In this document: positions 26,301 to 37,124 of the stretch, in pieces
Layout of the letters: the number at the start of each line of letters is the position of its first letter
Position numbering within the stretch: the stretch's first letter is position 1
Assembly: GCA_020064725.1 (NCBI GenBank)
Contig: JAGTWJ010000002.1
Span: 3,968,001-4,032,000 of the forward strand
Length of the DNA: 64,000 nt
Direction of reading: 5' to 3'
Origin: Drechslerella dactyloides
Lineage: Eukaryota; Ascomycota; Orbiliomycetes; Orbiliales; Orbiliaceae
Made by a program: the position numbers and the translations under genes
Notes under the pieces: generated by a model
What the model was told of the DNA's origin: nothing
Seen by the model: the letters and a program-made list of their open reading frames with translations, nothing else
Databases searched by the model: none

Positions 26301-27503
26301 CCACTCCAGCTCCACTCCAGCTCTCGGAGAACTCTCCGAACTCGAGTACTCTCCATTCGAGACTAATTCGAAACTATAGCACCAGACTTACTAACGCAAT
26401 CGGTCCTCATATAATATAATATAATCTCGTTACCTTCGCTCGCTTGCTCGGTTCCCCGGAATCATTCGAAACCATCAGGCGAAAACACCAGATCAGCTGA
26501 TGGCGGGCGCCCGGAACCTCCTCCCACGCTAGGCCCCGGGCCCCGCCAAAACCCCAATCTTCCTAAACGCGTTCATATACACAGTACAAAAACCCTCCTT
26601 CTCGAACCCCCTCCCTCTTACAGATCTCCTCCTCTTTGATGTCCACCGCAATACTTTAGCCGCCGTCACCCCCCATCAAACAGATCCAGACCGCCCATTC
26701 AATATCGCACCTATAATATATTCATTCGCCTAGCTTACGCCCGCCCAGACGTCCGTTATCTACCAACTTACCCGCCGGGCGGCAATGCAACCTCCAAGAT
26801 ACCCTCAATCGCAAACGGAAAGAAGACGCGTGCCCGCCATACGTGATATGTATCAATGCCATCCAGCCGGATCCAGCCGCGCTACACATTGACGACACCT
26901 CATTTAGAGCCGATATGATCCATAGCACACTAATCCCTTAGTTATACGATTGTTAACACACGATAACCTCCCACTAGAAGGAGAATTTTAATACCATCCA
27001 TGCAGCGCAGTCCCACGTGGACAGATACAAAGGAAATCAACATGATAAACCAGCCAGTAGAAAAAAGCCTCGCGCAATTGGTATCTCGACAAATGAAAGA
27101 AGCAAAGAAAAATATAGTGTAGTTAGCAGCATGCAGCAGCACGCCGAAATGACGACGACAACTGCACCCCACACCACAGACGATAGTAAAGCAAACGCAA
27201 ATAACATAGTCGTAATGAACACTGGAAAGCAAGCTCGATCGAGCTCCTCCCCGAGCGCCTCGCCGTAGCTCCATAAAGACAATACAAAGGAAAGCCGTAA
27301 CAAGCATAACGATGGCACGTACGCCAAAGCTTAGCCTATCGCACGCACTGTAATTATAATATCGGTGGGCGGCGAGCGGAAAGGGCTAACCACGAAAGGA
27401 GAAAGACAATTGCAAAAGCATCGATAAAGTATTAATTTGGTATTTTTTTCTTCTTCATGCAGTGGAGGTTTGGGAAAAACGAGCGAATGCGCAACAGAGG
27501 CAC
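23389..27503. other. 4.1-kb gene-free stretch between RFX and membrane protein
   Basis: No gene is recognised. The RFX promoter and leader lie at the left end. Simple-sequence patches include tandem GGCTGCAACT units near 24621 and a TGCC run at about 26274-26289. Several open frames of 60-220 codons overlap on opposite strands without recognisable domains. The part from about 26900 to 27500 probably includes the 3' untranslated region of the minus-strand gene that ends at 27504. Confidence 0.5.
24621..24670. repeat. 10-bp tandem repeat (GGCTGCAACT type)
   Basis: About four to five consecutive 10-base units with one or two substitutions each. It lies in non-coding DNA. Confidence 0.75.
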
Positions 27504-29353
27504 CTAAGCCTGTTCCTGTTTCGGTCGAATCGCATCGACGGATCCGGAATCGGACGACCCGCAGCACCCATCACACTCGTTCTCGCGCGAGTCCCGCGAT
27601 GAATACCCGTCTTCAACCTGCCTGTGGTGGTCAACACGAATAGTGATGCCCTCGACGGCATAGTTGCTATCGTTGTGCGGCTTCGACGCGATCTCCGTGA
27701 TCACTTCGCCCCCCTGTCGCCCGGGGCCCGTAAAGTTCTTGCAGCGCGTCTTCGGGTTTATCCCCTGTCGTTTGAGTTCCGTGTTCAGTTCGTTCTGCAG
27801 CTCCACACAGCTGAAGCAGACCCCTTCCGGGTGCTCCGGCTGCACCTCGTAGTCGGTGCTCGTGACCCAGTGAAGGACAATAGCAGAGAAGACAACTGTA
27901 AAGCCGTTAGATTGTTGTCATTAGAACAAGTGCAGGGGTAGTCGCCTCTCACCATCAGCGTTGCAGCAAGCGAAGCAGACCCAGCCGGGCTCGTGGCCAC
28001 GAAGCACGACAAGAGTAGTCAAGTTGCTAGCAATTTACGTATAAGCTTCATTTCCAACCAATCTAGAACGATATTGGCAACTTACGCGACGGTCGAGAGC
28101 AGGGTCGCTGCCGAGCCCCAGAAAGTCCGCTTGGCCATATTCCGAACCTTCTGCGACGCTTGGTCGAAGGCACAGACACCTAGTAGTTTAGTTACCCTGT
28201 TAGCGTCGGACACCCCAACTCATGGCGCCAGGGATTATTATATAATATATATCTTACCGAACAGCGGGATGAGGAAGAGTGAGGTCAGGTACACGTTGAT
28301 GACGACATCGAAGACAAGGAGTGGAATATTGGCGACCAGTCTCAACCCGATGTAGCATTCCCCGTCGGCGTGAAGCTCCGAGATACGGCTGGCCTGCGTA
28401 TTATTATCCCAGTTCCACAGTAAAGACAGAGCGGGACCTCTTACAAGATGAATGTCAAAATTATGACGATGAAGTACGGGAAGAGCATGCCGATGGTGTT
28501 GAAGAGATACATCTTGTCCTTCCTTCGCGGCCCCTTGTGCTTCGATCTGATGATGTACTATAGCAGCCATGTTAGAATCATTAAATCAAAACTCCGAAAT
28601 ACGGCGTATGACTTACGACTTTCTCGACCAAGAAGAAGTAGATGATCTTTCGGATAGTTAGCAACAGTCACAAATGCATTGAGTTCTATATACGCAGCTG
28701 CAACTCACAATCTGTAGCGAGTTCGACATGTCAGTATATATTCCGCCCGTATATAATCATTGAGAGGAGACTCACCTTGGTGGTCAGGTAGCAGATAAGA
28801 CAAAGCAGGATACCGGCATTACAAGCCGTGATGGAACTTCGAAGACCGAATGCCGAGTTGAGAACCGTCGAGGAGAAGACGAACAGCCACGAGTCGAGGT
28901 AGACCCCCAGAACCACTATCGTCTCACCACTTTAGTTGATATTCCCAACAATAGTAAAAATGTTATGATTGTGCGGTACTTACACCAGCGAGCCAGAGGG
29001 ACCTCGGCGAGCTTTGGCATGTTATAGGTACGACGGCCTGCAGACATGTCAATCAACGCTGACGACTCAAAAAGACAGAACGGAATTGAATCGACGCATC
29101 TACGTACCGAAGCATAACGCGAGAACCGAGACACCGAAGAGGGGCTTTTCAAAACACCATCATCGCCACCACCATCAGCATTTGTACATCATCCACCAGA
29201 AGACATCAACTCGGGAAGGATGCACCATCTTACCAGGACGGCAGAGAAGACAGACGAGGCATGAGGGGCGAGATAGAGGGGCGGGTTAAAGTTGGCCTCC
29301 AGCTCGCTGCTGCGGGGCGCCAACATCTCCTTGAGCAGCCCGATGGCGTCCAT
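27504..29353 (-). CDS. fungal seven-helix integral membrane protein, function unknown
   Basis: Eleven coding exons are read: 29353-29234, 29144-29108, 29037-28984, 28915-28776, 28711-28709, 28646-28617, 28557-28445, 28388-28258, 28179-28086, 28026-27953 and 27895-27504. They give 395 aa. I recognise a fungal-specific membrane family of unknown function from motifs such as VYLDSWLFVFSSTVLN, the segment between TTK and VEKVYIIR, NTIGMLFPYFIVIILTFIFR, DVVINVYLTSLFLIPL, ATLLSTVANLTTL and GHEPGWVCFACCNAD. About seven hydrophobic segments are visible, suggesting a receptor-like topology, but nothing shows a ligand or G-protein coupling. The roughly 120-residue C-terminal tail is hydrophilic and Cys-containing (CDGCC). 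Exon 5 is only 3 nt (ATT), flanked by a proper acceptor and donor; its inclusion restores the spacing I recall for the family. Confidence 0.8.
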
Positions 29354-32300
29354 CGTCCGGTCCGAAAGAGCGAGAGGAACGAGAAGGGGTAACAGGACTC
29401 GCTGGCTCTCTCCACGCAGACAAGCAGAACCGCTCCCTACCGAGCGTATTATATATATATACCGATCAATTTATATAAGTGTTGACACTGTTGGATTGTC
29501 ACCAGCCGTCGATGAAGTCGTGCTGTCCTGGTGATGGCGATTTCAATGGTGATGTCGCTGGAGATGGAATTTTGGGGGGCAGAGGAAGGGTGTGGGTTGT
29601 GCGCGGTGGTAATTTCTCCAGCAACGCTGCGCAGCGCAGCTGGTGATAGAAGGGGGGGCTGGCTGGCCGTCGACGTAGACTGCTGCCTTTGCTGGCTGCA
29701 ACATGCAACACCACCAGCGCGGCGATGCAAAAATCAAGATTCAAACGACAGGATGCTCTTAACTCTTCTCGATCCCTTGATCTGCAACGGGAGTATCCAG
29801 ACTCGATACCAGTTTATCGCGGCGTGCCAGCAACCGGGCTGCGTGGTCAAGTAAGGGACTGCCCACGCCGCAACAGCTGATAGCGTCTGGAATGTCAATG
29901 CTGGAACCTGCCGTCGACCCACACACACCGATCTATCCGCCCAGGTAATGGAGGGAATAAGCGAGAGAATGGCGCAGAAGCAAGCGAGAGAAGAAGGAGG
30001 ATATACGGGAATAGAATAGTATTCTATCCTGTGGTATACTGTCCCGAAGAATGAAGACTACAAGATTGACGATCTCGAGAGTGAATGGAGTGCGGGCCGT
30101 CGCCTCTTTCGCTTCACTCGAATTTTACAGTTCCAAGCAGCACGGCTGCTCCTTTGTCCTGTAAGATGACTACGTTTGTACGCCGTAGCCAGAAAAGTAT
30201 CTTGTATGGTAGACGTAGAGAGGGGTGGATTATGTTATGCAGGTGAAAGAGAGACGAAGGCACAGTTTCCTGCCGATATGCAGCGTGACAGGCAGGTAAG
30301 AAAGGGAACGGTAAAGAAAAAAAAACCAGATCACACTCGAGAAAAGATGGGAAAGACAGGAGTCAAAGGTAAGGTAACGGAACAGCTGCACCGCCAGCGT
30401 GATCAGAGAAGTGTTTTTCTTTCTGTCTGTCTGTCTGTTATCGCCGGGTGGGAATCATCTCCGTATTATGTACGACCAGAGAACGTATGCGGCAAGGTAG
30501 AATCACACAAGAAAGAAATATCAACCCAAGGACAGACAGGGGAGGGCGACCGGGAAGAAGAAAGTATATATCCAGATCGCGGAGATACATCCGTATGTAA
30601 TGTGCCTGTCCATAGGTACCATCCACACCCAATTTTGGTCCGTCTGTTGGATTTCTGCTGCTGTCTTACTCGCGTGCATGTATGTACTAGGTAAGTACCT
30701 ACTAGAGTGCGAACGCGGCTGCCCGAGCAGAGGAGGCAACCTCTCTCGCGGACACGTTTTCATCGCAGCGTTGAAGGGGCGCGAAGGGGGACGCAAGGAG
30801 AGATGCTCTCTATACGCCGTTGGGTGCCCGAATCTATGCAGCTAGTATACTCCAGCCCTGGCTTCGGCATTCCAGCCAAAAGACCCGAGCGAAGGGATTC
30901 CATGGCAGAGCAGATGGCCACCCTCACACGTTGAATCGACGCCCGTTCCAGCCATCGAAAAGTGGCTGGCTTTGTAATCGGTTATGCGGAAGATCCGGCC
31001 TTCAGTTCACTTGCTCTGGAAGACCTGTGATGTCGTCCAGCCAAAGCTGCCGAAAATGTGGAAGGGCGCGACAGGCTGAGCTCAGGGAGATATCGAAGCT
31101 GTTGTACCACCCACCGCAAATTAAAGCCCACAATTTCGCTAGGTAACACCAGTCAACGGAAACTTCTGGCCTTGCCTGCTGGCCGGCTGGCTGGAGGTAT
31201 TGGGTATTGCTTTCCGATTGGCATATGCGGGTCATGCACCGATCGAGCACCTACCAGGGAATCGAACTCAAGAGATTCGAACCCAAGCCTGCACTCGACT
31301 AATTGTTGGCGGAGTCTGGCAATATTAGTTGCGGGGTGGCGGCAGAGACACCAACTTCAGCTCGTCGACTGGACTCACGATCCCGCCCCTCCGCAGCTGC
31401 CTGCAAGGGCTGTCCGCATTCACACTGGCGTCAAACAATACTCCATCACCTTCCAACCCTCGGGAACTTTCAACGGTGGGCGCTGTCATATAGATGTCAC
31501 CACTGCAACCCGCGACGAATACTGTGGGCCCCCGCCGTTGGATTCGATCGGTCGACTGATCGATATGAATGCTAGCACCTCCCGAGAGTTCGGTAGGATA
31601 CCTGCACAGCTGTACGCTATAGGAACATCCCGCGTTTCGAGTCTCGTCATTGTGCCCTGTGCTAACTGGTGGCACGACCGACCGGTGGCTCCATTCGCCG
31701 TCTGTTGTGATCCTGGCTGGAATGGAGGGCAGTGGGTTGAATAAATCAAGGGATGCTCTCCATCTCGATCTCTCTTGCCGAGCTGTACGACTTGGACGCA
31801 AGGGAGCAGCGAGCTGAACGGACCCGGTATCCGAGGCACTATTTGTCCAATTTGTCCCCAGTTGAAAACAGCCAGTCCGGACGACCGATTGCAAATTTGA
31901 TTTCGAATGTGGTTGTCCTGTAGCCGCTGGCGGGTTGGTGCCATGCATGCTTTGTTCCCCCCCTCGCAGGTGGACGAGCGCAGGAGGACATCACGGCTTC
32001 CTGCTGGCGGAATACGAACCAAACAAAGAACTTCGCGCAGACGGCCCAGTCGCCATCGAGCTAGCTCTATAGCTGTCGCTGCCCCTCTCGAGTCAGGGCG
32101 ACGTGGGTCTCCAGCTGTCGACCGCCATTCGCATTCAACATCCCACCCGAATGGGAAGCTAACACGACAAATTTGCGTTCGTTCCAACATTGCCATTCAA
32201 CTTTTGCATTGGCATCGGTCAGGTGGAGCGTTGTCGTTCGAGCTTCTGCTATCCAACAGTTGTGACGTCCGAGCGGATCGGTCGAATCCAAGTCGAAGGA

Positions 32301-33713
32301 ACTACCCAGCGCATGCAATCCCGCTGCCAATGCTAATATACAATATGTCGCATGCGAGCGAGATACAAATTAACAGGCCGGGTATATCTATGAATGTACA
32401 TGTAAATTTCCTGACGACGGAGACCCCTGTTCCTCTGCCAGAGCCATTAAATCGATCGGTGTGCGGTAATATACCCCGTCCCTGTCCATGTTGGACTCCA
32501 GGATCTAATGTAGCTTGCGGAACTGGAGCACTGCACTGTCGCGAAACAAACAAATACCGGGACATGGACAGACCTCAGTACATGCGAGATGCCGACGGCC
32601 GGCATATTCCACCTAACTTCTCCCTCCTTTTGCACCGCCCCGCCATCCGGCTGGCAGTCCGTCTGCGTTCATGCATGCACCCTAGGAAGAACTTCAGCTC
32701 TCCGCCCGAACCGAGACACTCTATTCGACCGGCCTTGTCGAAGTCTGGACTCCTCAGCTAGCTGGGGCGTCAGCGTTCCTGCGTTAAACCCCAGCCACCG
32801 AATACCCCGGATGGCCGTCCTATTGGCTGGCAAACGCCATCTTCGCCAATCGAGGGGTGCAGGGCCCTTACGCCTTGCTCGCCAACTCTGAGCTCAGTTC
32901 TGGCCTGCAACACCGGCCCCCCTCGTAGAAGTATACTCTGAACCTTGCACTCGCGGGAGAGAAGAGAAGGGATCTACTAAGTGTGCGGGTCGCGAAAATG
33001 GCGCGGGAAGCTCGAGTCGACGGTTGGTTCCGATATCATATCGAGAAACATCTGCCTACTACTAGGTAGCTAACCAGCTGTTGGATCATGGGTGTCGTTG
33101 GTCTCGAGATTACAGCTTGCCATGCAATGCGCAATGCACGTCGAATCATGCTTTCCTCTCCGGTTACTGGATGAATACAAATCGATCCTGAATTCAAATG
33201 CATATGGGTCGCATCGAAGAAGGAACGAGTCAAGCTGAAGCTACCAGAGCAACGTTGCATGGTCAGGTGCCCAAGCGATAGCTGTTGGGCGTTCGTGATC
33301 ACAAGCAGGCATGCAGAGACGGCTCGCTTTAGAACTTTCCAATGGCAAGTTCCTTCGAATGCTCCCTCAAGGTGCTAAATATAGGCTCTTAGGAGCTATC
33401 TGATATGATAACGTCGACGAAATCTTGGTATTGCCGATTGTTGGGTGCATTATTCACAGGGTCTCGAGTGCCTCCCAGGAGCGACCAGAAGCATTCTTCT
33501 GCCCATGACTTGCGCCAAGACCGAGCTGCCAAAGTGGCGGTGCCGCCCGCCCAGCCGCATTTCTAAGCCCACTTGCCACACCTCTTCTCCCTGCGACTCA
33601 CCATCATCATCACATCAACTTCACATCGACATCTACGCTCTCGCCTCCATCAACCATTTCCACACCACATATATCCGACCGACTAAACCCGGCAACTGCC
33701 TTCAGACGCCACG
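29354..33713. other. 4.4-kb gene-free stretch upstream of KIN17
   Basis: No gene is recognised. Long open frames overlap on both strands between about 31050 and 32760: plus 31058-31744, minus 31325-31948, minus 31486-32196 and plus 31907-32761. I cannot match any of them to a family. A TGTC repeat lies at about 30420-30438. The KIN17 leader, with CATCATCATCAC at about 33600, is at the right end. Confidence 0.5.
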
Positions 33714-34733
33714 ATGCCGCGCGCCGAAGTCGGTACGACCAAATACCTCGACAACAAACTCAAGTCGAAAGGCCTCCAGCGCCTCCGCTGGTACTGCCAG
33801 GTGTGCGAGCGGCAGATGCGCGACGAAAACGGCTTCAAATGCCACACCCAATCCGAATCGCACTTGCGCCAAATGCTCATCGTGGGCGAGGACCCGAAAC
33901 GCGCAATAAACAAGTACTCCGCGGACTTCCAGCACGACTTCCTGCAGCTGCTTCGCTCCGCGCACGGCGAGAAGCAGGTGCACGCGAACCACTTTTACCA
34001 AGAGTACATCCACAATAAGGAGCACATCCACATGAACGCGACAAAATGGTCCAGCCTGACGGAGTTCGTCAAGACGCTCGGCCGCGACGGTATCTGTCGG
34101 GTGGAGGAGAACGAGAAGGGGGTCTTCATCTCGTATGTGGACCGCAGTCCCGAGGCGCTTGCGCGGCAGGAGGCGATCCGGAAGAAGGAGAGGCAGGACC
34201 GCGGGGACGAGGAGCGCGAGCAGCGGCTGATCCGCGAGCAGGTCGAGCGCGCGAACGCGGAGAAGGCGCGGAAGGAGCGCGAAGGGGAGGAAGAGGAGGA
34301 TGCGGATAAGGGACTGACGAGACGAGATCCGGAGCAAAAGATTAAATTGAGCTTAGGTGGCGCTGCGATAAAGACGGAAGGGAAGGAGGCCGCGGATAGG
34401 TCTCCGCCGTCGGATGAGAAGGCTGCGGAAGCGCCTGAAGCAGCGAAGGACAGCCCAGCGGATGAAAGCAGCTCTACGCCGGCCCCGACAGTTGCCGCTG
34501 CTGCTGCGCCCGTCAAGATGTCGATGAAAGTCGCGCCGAAGAAGCCAATCAACGTCTTCGCTGCCGCGAACAAGAAGCTCGCGGGGTCGAAGCCCAAGAC
34601 CGAGGCTGCACCGGGGCCCAAGAAACCGATGAGTGAGTCCGAGCGCATCATGAAGCTGGACATGGAGCGGAAGCGGGGCTTCTCCTCCAACCCGTCATCG
34701 AGCAACGTGTTCAAAAAGCCGCGGGTATTTTGA
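33714..34733 (+). CDS. KIN17: Kin17-like zinc-finger nucleic-acid-binding protein
   Basis: Kin17 proteins are nuclear DNA/RNA-binding proteins linked to replication, repair and the spliceosome. A single exon gives 339 aa. A C2H2-type finger uses Cys28, Cys31, His44 and His50. It is followed by the conserved Kin17 winged-helix region at about 51-160, with FLQLLRSAHGEKQVHANHFY, IHMNATKWSSLTEFVKTLG and GVFISYVDRSPE. A charged coiled coil (about 165-215) and a low-complexity Ala/Pro/Ser/Lys tail end in a basic KKPRVF. The C-terminal tandem SH3-like part of the animal protein is absent, as I expect for fungal members. It is the only conserved gene in the window without an intron in its coding region. 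The ATG at 33714 gives the canonical N-terminus. Confidence 0.95.
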   Translation: MPRAEVGTTKYLDNKLKSKGLQRLRWYCQVCERQMRDENGFKCHTQSESHLRQMLIVGEDPKRAINKYSADFQHDFLQLLRSAHGEKQVHANHFYQEYIHNKEHIHMNATKWSSLTEFVKTLGRDGICRVEENEKGVFISYVDRSPEALARQEAIRKKERQDRGDEEREQRLIREQVERANAEKARKEREGEEEEDADKGLTRRDPEQKIKLSLGGAAIKTEGKEAADRSPPSDEKAAEAPEAAKDSPADESSSTPAPTVAAAAAPVKMSMKVAPKKPINVFAAANKKLAGSKPKTEAAPGPKKPMSESERIMKLDMERKRGFSSNPSSSNVFKKPRVF

Positions 34734-35542
34734 ACGATCTCTTGCTGTGTTAACTATTTGCATATTCTGCATCATGGGAGTTTGGTGTTCGTCGGATTCT
34801 GGGGACGGCGGATTGCGATAATGTTTGGAGCACTTCTACGAGCCTTCGCAACCTGTTTATATAACGTAGATAAGGCACATATGTGTCTACATAGATTAGC
34901 GAAACAACGCCTTTACCTACCATCTACCCCACGTACTTCTCTCTCGGTAATTCGTTTTGACTGTTGATGTTGTATTTATATTTGCTGGATTGCCAATTCG
35001 GGCCTGCCAATTCCCATGGCCTTGTCGAAGCCCTAGCGTATAAAAGCTCGATCGAGCCGAGGAAAGAAAAATTTTTGCCTCATTCTTTTATCTTCACGCT
35101 TCTTTCTACTCTTCTCTCTGCAGCGTCTATCCTCTGAATCTGCAGGCCTAAACACCATGCATGACTGAGGGAGGCCGCCAGCGGGTAATTACTAAGTATC
35201 TTGGCGGGGATGTGGTCGCGGCACAGCACAAGTTCGATGGCTTTCCGCTGATTGCTGCACCGGCTGATGTAACTGCCCGTTATTAATATTAACACTTGTC
35301 AACATCTCGGCGGCTGCCAGTCTCCCCGGCCGTCCCGCTTGCCATTGCATTGCATCTCCACCCGTGCAGGCCGCGATCGATCGATGCCGCTTTGTGCAGT
35401 TCTGGAACCTTCAGTACTTTCTCTCGCCGATATTGACGTCGCTCTGTCGGAAGCTTAAGTCACGTCGGTAGCACGCGGGCTTTTTTCCTCCCCAGTCAAC
35501 ACTTCCACCCAAGGCAACCTTCTCGACACCAATACCGTCGAA
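34734..35542. other. intergenic, KIN17 to derlin
   Basis: Holds the KIN17 3' region and the derlin promoter. A TATAAAAG box at 35039-35046 lies about 500 bp upstream of the derlin ATG, too far to be assigned with confidence. No gene is seen. Confidence 0.5.
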
Positions 35543-37124
35543 ATGGCGACTCCAGCGGATGCCATCACCAACATTCTGAACACAACCCCGCCGGTCACCA
35601 GGTTTGTTACCCTCTCCCATTTGCTTGTATGATGAGTACGCGCTGACCGTCGCGTAGGTTCTATGCGGGAGTGACGTTCCTCACGTCGTTAGCCTCGATT
35701 GTCTTTGGGATCATCAGCCCGTACCGGCTGATATGGCACCAAACCTTCATGATGCGGATGCCGCCGCAGCTGTGGCGGCTGTTCACATCATTCTTCCTCA
35801 CCGGTCCCGGTTTTTCGATATTGTTCGACTCGTATATGATATGGCAATACGGCTCTGAGTACGTATCTTATATCCATCGTGGAGATAGCGAAAAGTTATG
35901 ATAGCTAACGGACGTCCAGCCTCGAGTCTCAGCACTTTAACACCTCTGGCGACTTCCTCTACTACCTCTTGTTCAACGGTGCTATCATCCTGGTAGGTCA
36001 ATGTCGTGCGATTTGTTTTCCATCCGCTCTCCAATCAGACGCGCTGGAAGCCTGGCGATGATTTATTTCGGCAAATGCAGCGACACTGCGTGCATACGTA
36101 CCTCCACATATCTGCCCTTTCAGTGCTTAGAAGCTGCAAAGGTTCCTGGAATGGAGGAAGATTACCGTCCGCAGGCGGCACGGTCCACCTCAATCAATCA
36201 ATCATTCACCGGACTGTGCCGTCGGCGTGACCATGGTGGGATGGAAGTCGACAGGAATTTTTTATCTCACGTTACTCTTTCCTTGACTATTTATCGAAGT
36301 CCCTACATACATCTCATACTTTCTTTCTTTCATCTCCTCGACGACGTGGAGGCGGGCTTTTGCGCATCTGATGGAGATAGGTGGATCGGCGGCCATCACG
36401 TACAGCGAGCTGACGGGCTGGTCTATCTAGTTGCTCAATACCTTTGTCGTCACTGGCATGTCTCTTGCTCCGAGTATGTTATCACACCCTTGACCCTCAG
36501 TGCTTGATACAATTCATTCTAACGGATGCGTGCAGTCATGGCGATCGCACTTTCGTACTCGTGGGGTCAGCGGAATAGAGGCCGGCCCATGAAGTTCTTC
36601 TTCGTCCAGATAAAGGCCCAATGGCTGGTAAGTCGTCACAACACCCACAGCCGATGCAAGGGAATCGACTAACTCAGATCTTCCACCAGCCATGGTGTAT
36701 CGCCGCGATTACCGCAATTCAAGCTCCCGCTGCAGCTCTAGTTCTGGTATGTTGTCCACAACAGAAATGATAATAGTTACATCAACCTAACGGCTTCTGC
36801 TAGATAACGGGAATCGTCTCCGCGCATGCGTACGAATTCCTGACGGTCATATGGCCCAAGTTTGGAGGCGGCAGCAACCTCCTGCCGACACCCAACTGGC
36901 TCAAATGGTCCTTCGAAGGCGGTCCGGGGACCCGAGGTGGCAGTGTGGCGGGACACCGCGGCTTCGGAACAGCGATTGATCCTCGCAATCAGAGCGCCCC
37001 AGCCCCGAGGCAATCTCAGGGCATGTTTTCGGGAGGGGCGAGGACTACCGGAAGTAGCGCGGGGTATTCGGCGTCGGCGGCCTGGAGAAATCGTGGCACA
37101 GGTCACCGGCTTGGCAGCGAGTGA
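35543..37124 (+). CDS. der1: derlin (Der1/Dfm1-like ERAD rhomboid pseudoprotease)
   Basis: Derlins sit in the ER membrane and help extract misfolded proteins for Cdc48/p97 and the proteasome. Seven coding exons, 35543-35601, 35658-35858, 35920-35992, 36431-36473, 36536-36627, 36690-36746 and 36804-37124, give 281 aa. Family marks are TPPVTRFYAGVTF, PQLWRLFTSFFLTGPGFS and FVQIKAQWLPW, with several hydrophobic segments across the first 200 residues. The cytosolic tail is rich in Gly, Ser and Ala and ends in GTGHRLG, which looks like the SHP box used to bind Cdc48/p97. That points to a Dfm1-type derlin. The intron at 35993-36430 is 438 nt, far longer than its neighbours. An alternative acceptor at 36677-36678 would add four residues (IFHQ) before PWC; I rejected it on family spacing. 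Confidence 0.92.

Noticed and set aside
36678..36689. Four extra residues (IFHQ) in derlin by use of an earlier acceptor
   Set aside because: The later CAG keeps the conserved Leu-Pro-Trp adjacency of derlins; the earlier one would break it.
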